Shown: positions 63,728 to 64,000 of the stretch, piece after piece
How positions within the stretch are numbered: position 1 is the first letter of the stretch
How the letters are laid out: every line of letters begins with the position of its first letter
Assembly (NCBI GenBank): GCA_934047225.1
Contig: OW203998.1
Coordinates: forward strand, 19,235,280 to 19,299,279
Reading direction: 5' to 3'
From: Ypsolopha sequella
Lineage: Eukaryota > Arthropoda > Insecta > Lepidoptera > Ypsolophidae
Length of the DNA stretch: 64,000 bases
Program-made: the position numbers and the translations under genes
Notes under the pieces: model-generated
What the model was told of the DNA's origin: nothing
Seen by the model: the letters and a program-made list of their open reading frames with translations, nothing else
The model's database searches: none

Positions 63728-64000
63728 GGGGGTGTGGGTACAAAATAAAAAAGGGGGGGACTAAGAGCACTAATGCAGGGGGCGAGTGAGTGACCTCCCT
63801 GCCGTCAGTGGCAGGGGGGGGTGAGTGGGTGTGATGATCTCTTACGTGACGTCAGAGGTGACTGACGCTTGCTTGCGTCGATGGCGGCGGCGGCGGCGGC
63901 CGATGGCGGCGGCGGCGGCGGTAGCTGCGGGGCAGCTCCGCTCGTCGGCGCGAGGTGGCTCTGCGGGCTGCAGAGCGGAGAGCACGGTGAGGCGACCGTT
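63728..64000 (-). other. GC-rich LINE 5' sequence with (GGC)n
   Basis: Two runs of GGC units (63881-63942, ATGGCGGCGGCGGCGGCGGC, GGTAGC) and CpG-rich flanks. There is no LTR sequence, so I take it as still inside the LINE, probably its 5' UTR or promoter. A plus-strand CpG-rich host segment cannot be excluded. Confidence 0.5.

Larger units (their letters stand above)
58159..64000 (-). mobile_element. Jockey-group non-LTR retrotransposon (LINE)
   Basis: Minus strand, with its 3' end at 58159. The poly(A) tail of 38 (58159-58196), 3' UTR (58197-58431), ORF2 (58432-61299), ORF1 (61299-62827), a minisatellite (62842-63727) and more GC-rich 5' sequence run to the window edge. The rest of the interrupted gypsy LTR is not found before 64000, so the 5' end lies outside. 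Endonuclease of the APE type, RT of the jockey type and PRE_C2HC/zinc-knuckle ORF1 support the group. The intact ORF2 and long pure tail indicate a recent insertion. Confidence 0.9.

Noticed and set aside
62634..63770. 378-codon minus-strand ORF as a host repeat-protein gene
   Set aside because: It is produced by a 14-bp minisatellite without stops and runs out of frame through LINE ORF1. No signal, domain or start context supports a gene.
63881..63942. Plus-strand ATG-GCG repeat as the start of a polyalanine host protein
   Set aside because: The frame is only a GGC microsatellite at the window edge, inside what appears to be LINE 5' sequence; nothing else supports a gene.
1..64000. tRNA and rRNA genes
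   Set aside because: I saw no stretch with a convincing cloverleaf or conserved rRNA core. The B-box-like GGTTCCGTACC belongs to a SINE-like repeat.

Overview
This is eukaryotic nuclear DNA, most likely from a moth or butterfly. The evidence is AT-rich non-coding sequence, spliced gene fragments, no bacterial-style operons, and a dense layer of nested transposons. Several sequence types are familiar from Lepidoptera: the Helitron 5' end with the TCTATATA(A)ATAAAAATGAAT-type start, the 'GGGTTCCGTA' short interspersed repeat, RTE-like LINE tails, and a jockey-group LINE with a UAAUG stop-start. The order-level call rests on remembered repeat types, not on a search.

Layout. At 1.3-4.3 kb a P-superfamily-like DNA transposon (copy A, 1401-4211, 8-bp target duplication) carries a broken THAP domain and sits inside an older palindromic repeat. 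From 4.8 to 10.6 kb there are dispersed repeats and LINE tails. At 11527-14024 lies a decayed Helitron with both ends visible. It holds a fragment of the Rep protein and, on the other strand, a broken zinc-ribbon reading frame that may be a captured gene. From 14.6 to 31 kb there is a mosaic of palindromic MITEs, SINE-like repeats and a hAT-type element (29257-29737). At 33094-34171 a second hAT-type element holds three smaller elements, one of them at a further level. The 39-kb region has a LINE reverse-transcriptase tail. At 40.2-44.5 kb are a TIR element with a short acidic reading frame and the second P-like copy (copy B, 41097-44161, inverted relative to A), itself interrupted by a 271-bp MITE. 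At 49.85-50.13 kb is a fold-back with a perfect 32-bp GC-rich inner hairpin. A possible host first exon (signal-peptide-like, ending at a splice donor) is at 52260-52287.

The right end is the only part with long open frames. A Ty3/gypsy LTR retrotransposon (53462-58158) keeps a full protease-RT-RNaseH-integrase frame, but its 5' LTR has been replaced by a partial direct LTR followed by a complete inverted LTR. Its 3' LTR is split by a jockey-group non-LTR retrotransposon on the minus strand (58159 to beyond 64000). That element has a 38-nt poly(A) tail, an intact 955-residue endonuclease/RT ORF2, a nearly intact zinc-knuckle ORF1, and a roughly 0.9-kb minisatellite in its 5' region.

How the parts work together. 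There is no host pathway here. The window is a stratigraphy of insertions: LINE into gypsy LTR, MITE into P-like copy B, P-like copy A into a palindromic repeat, and MITE into MITE into hAT. The most unusual observations are a set of palindromic MITE families that seem to share a central module but have different outer arms, the zinc-ribbon cargo of the Helitron, the inverted 5' LTR of the gypsy element, the minisatellite 5' region of the LINE, and a hammerhead-ribozyme-like fold at 22274-22316.
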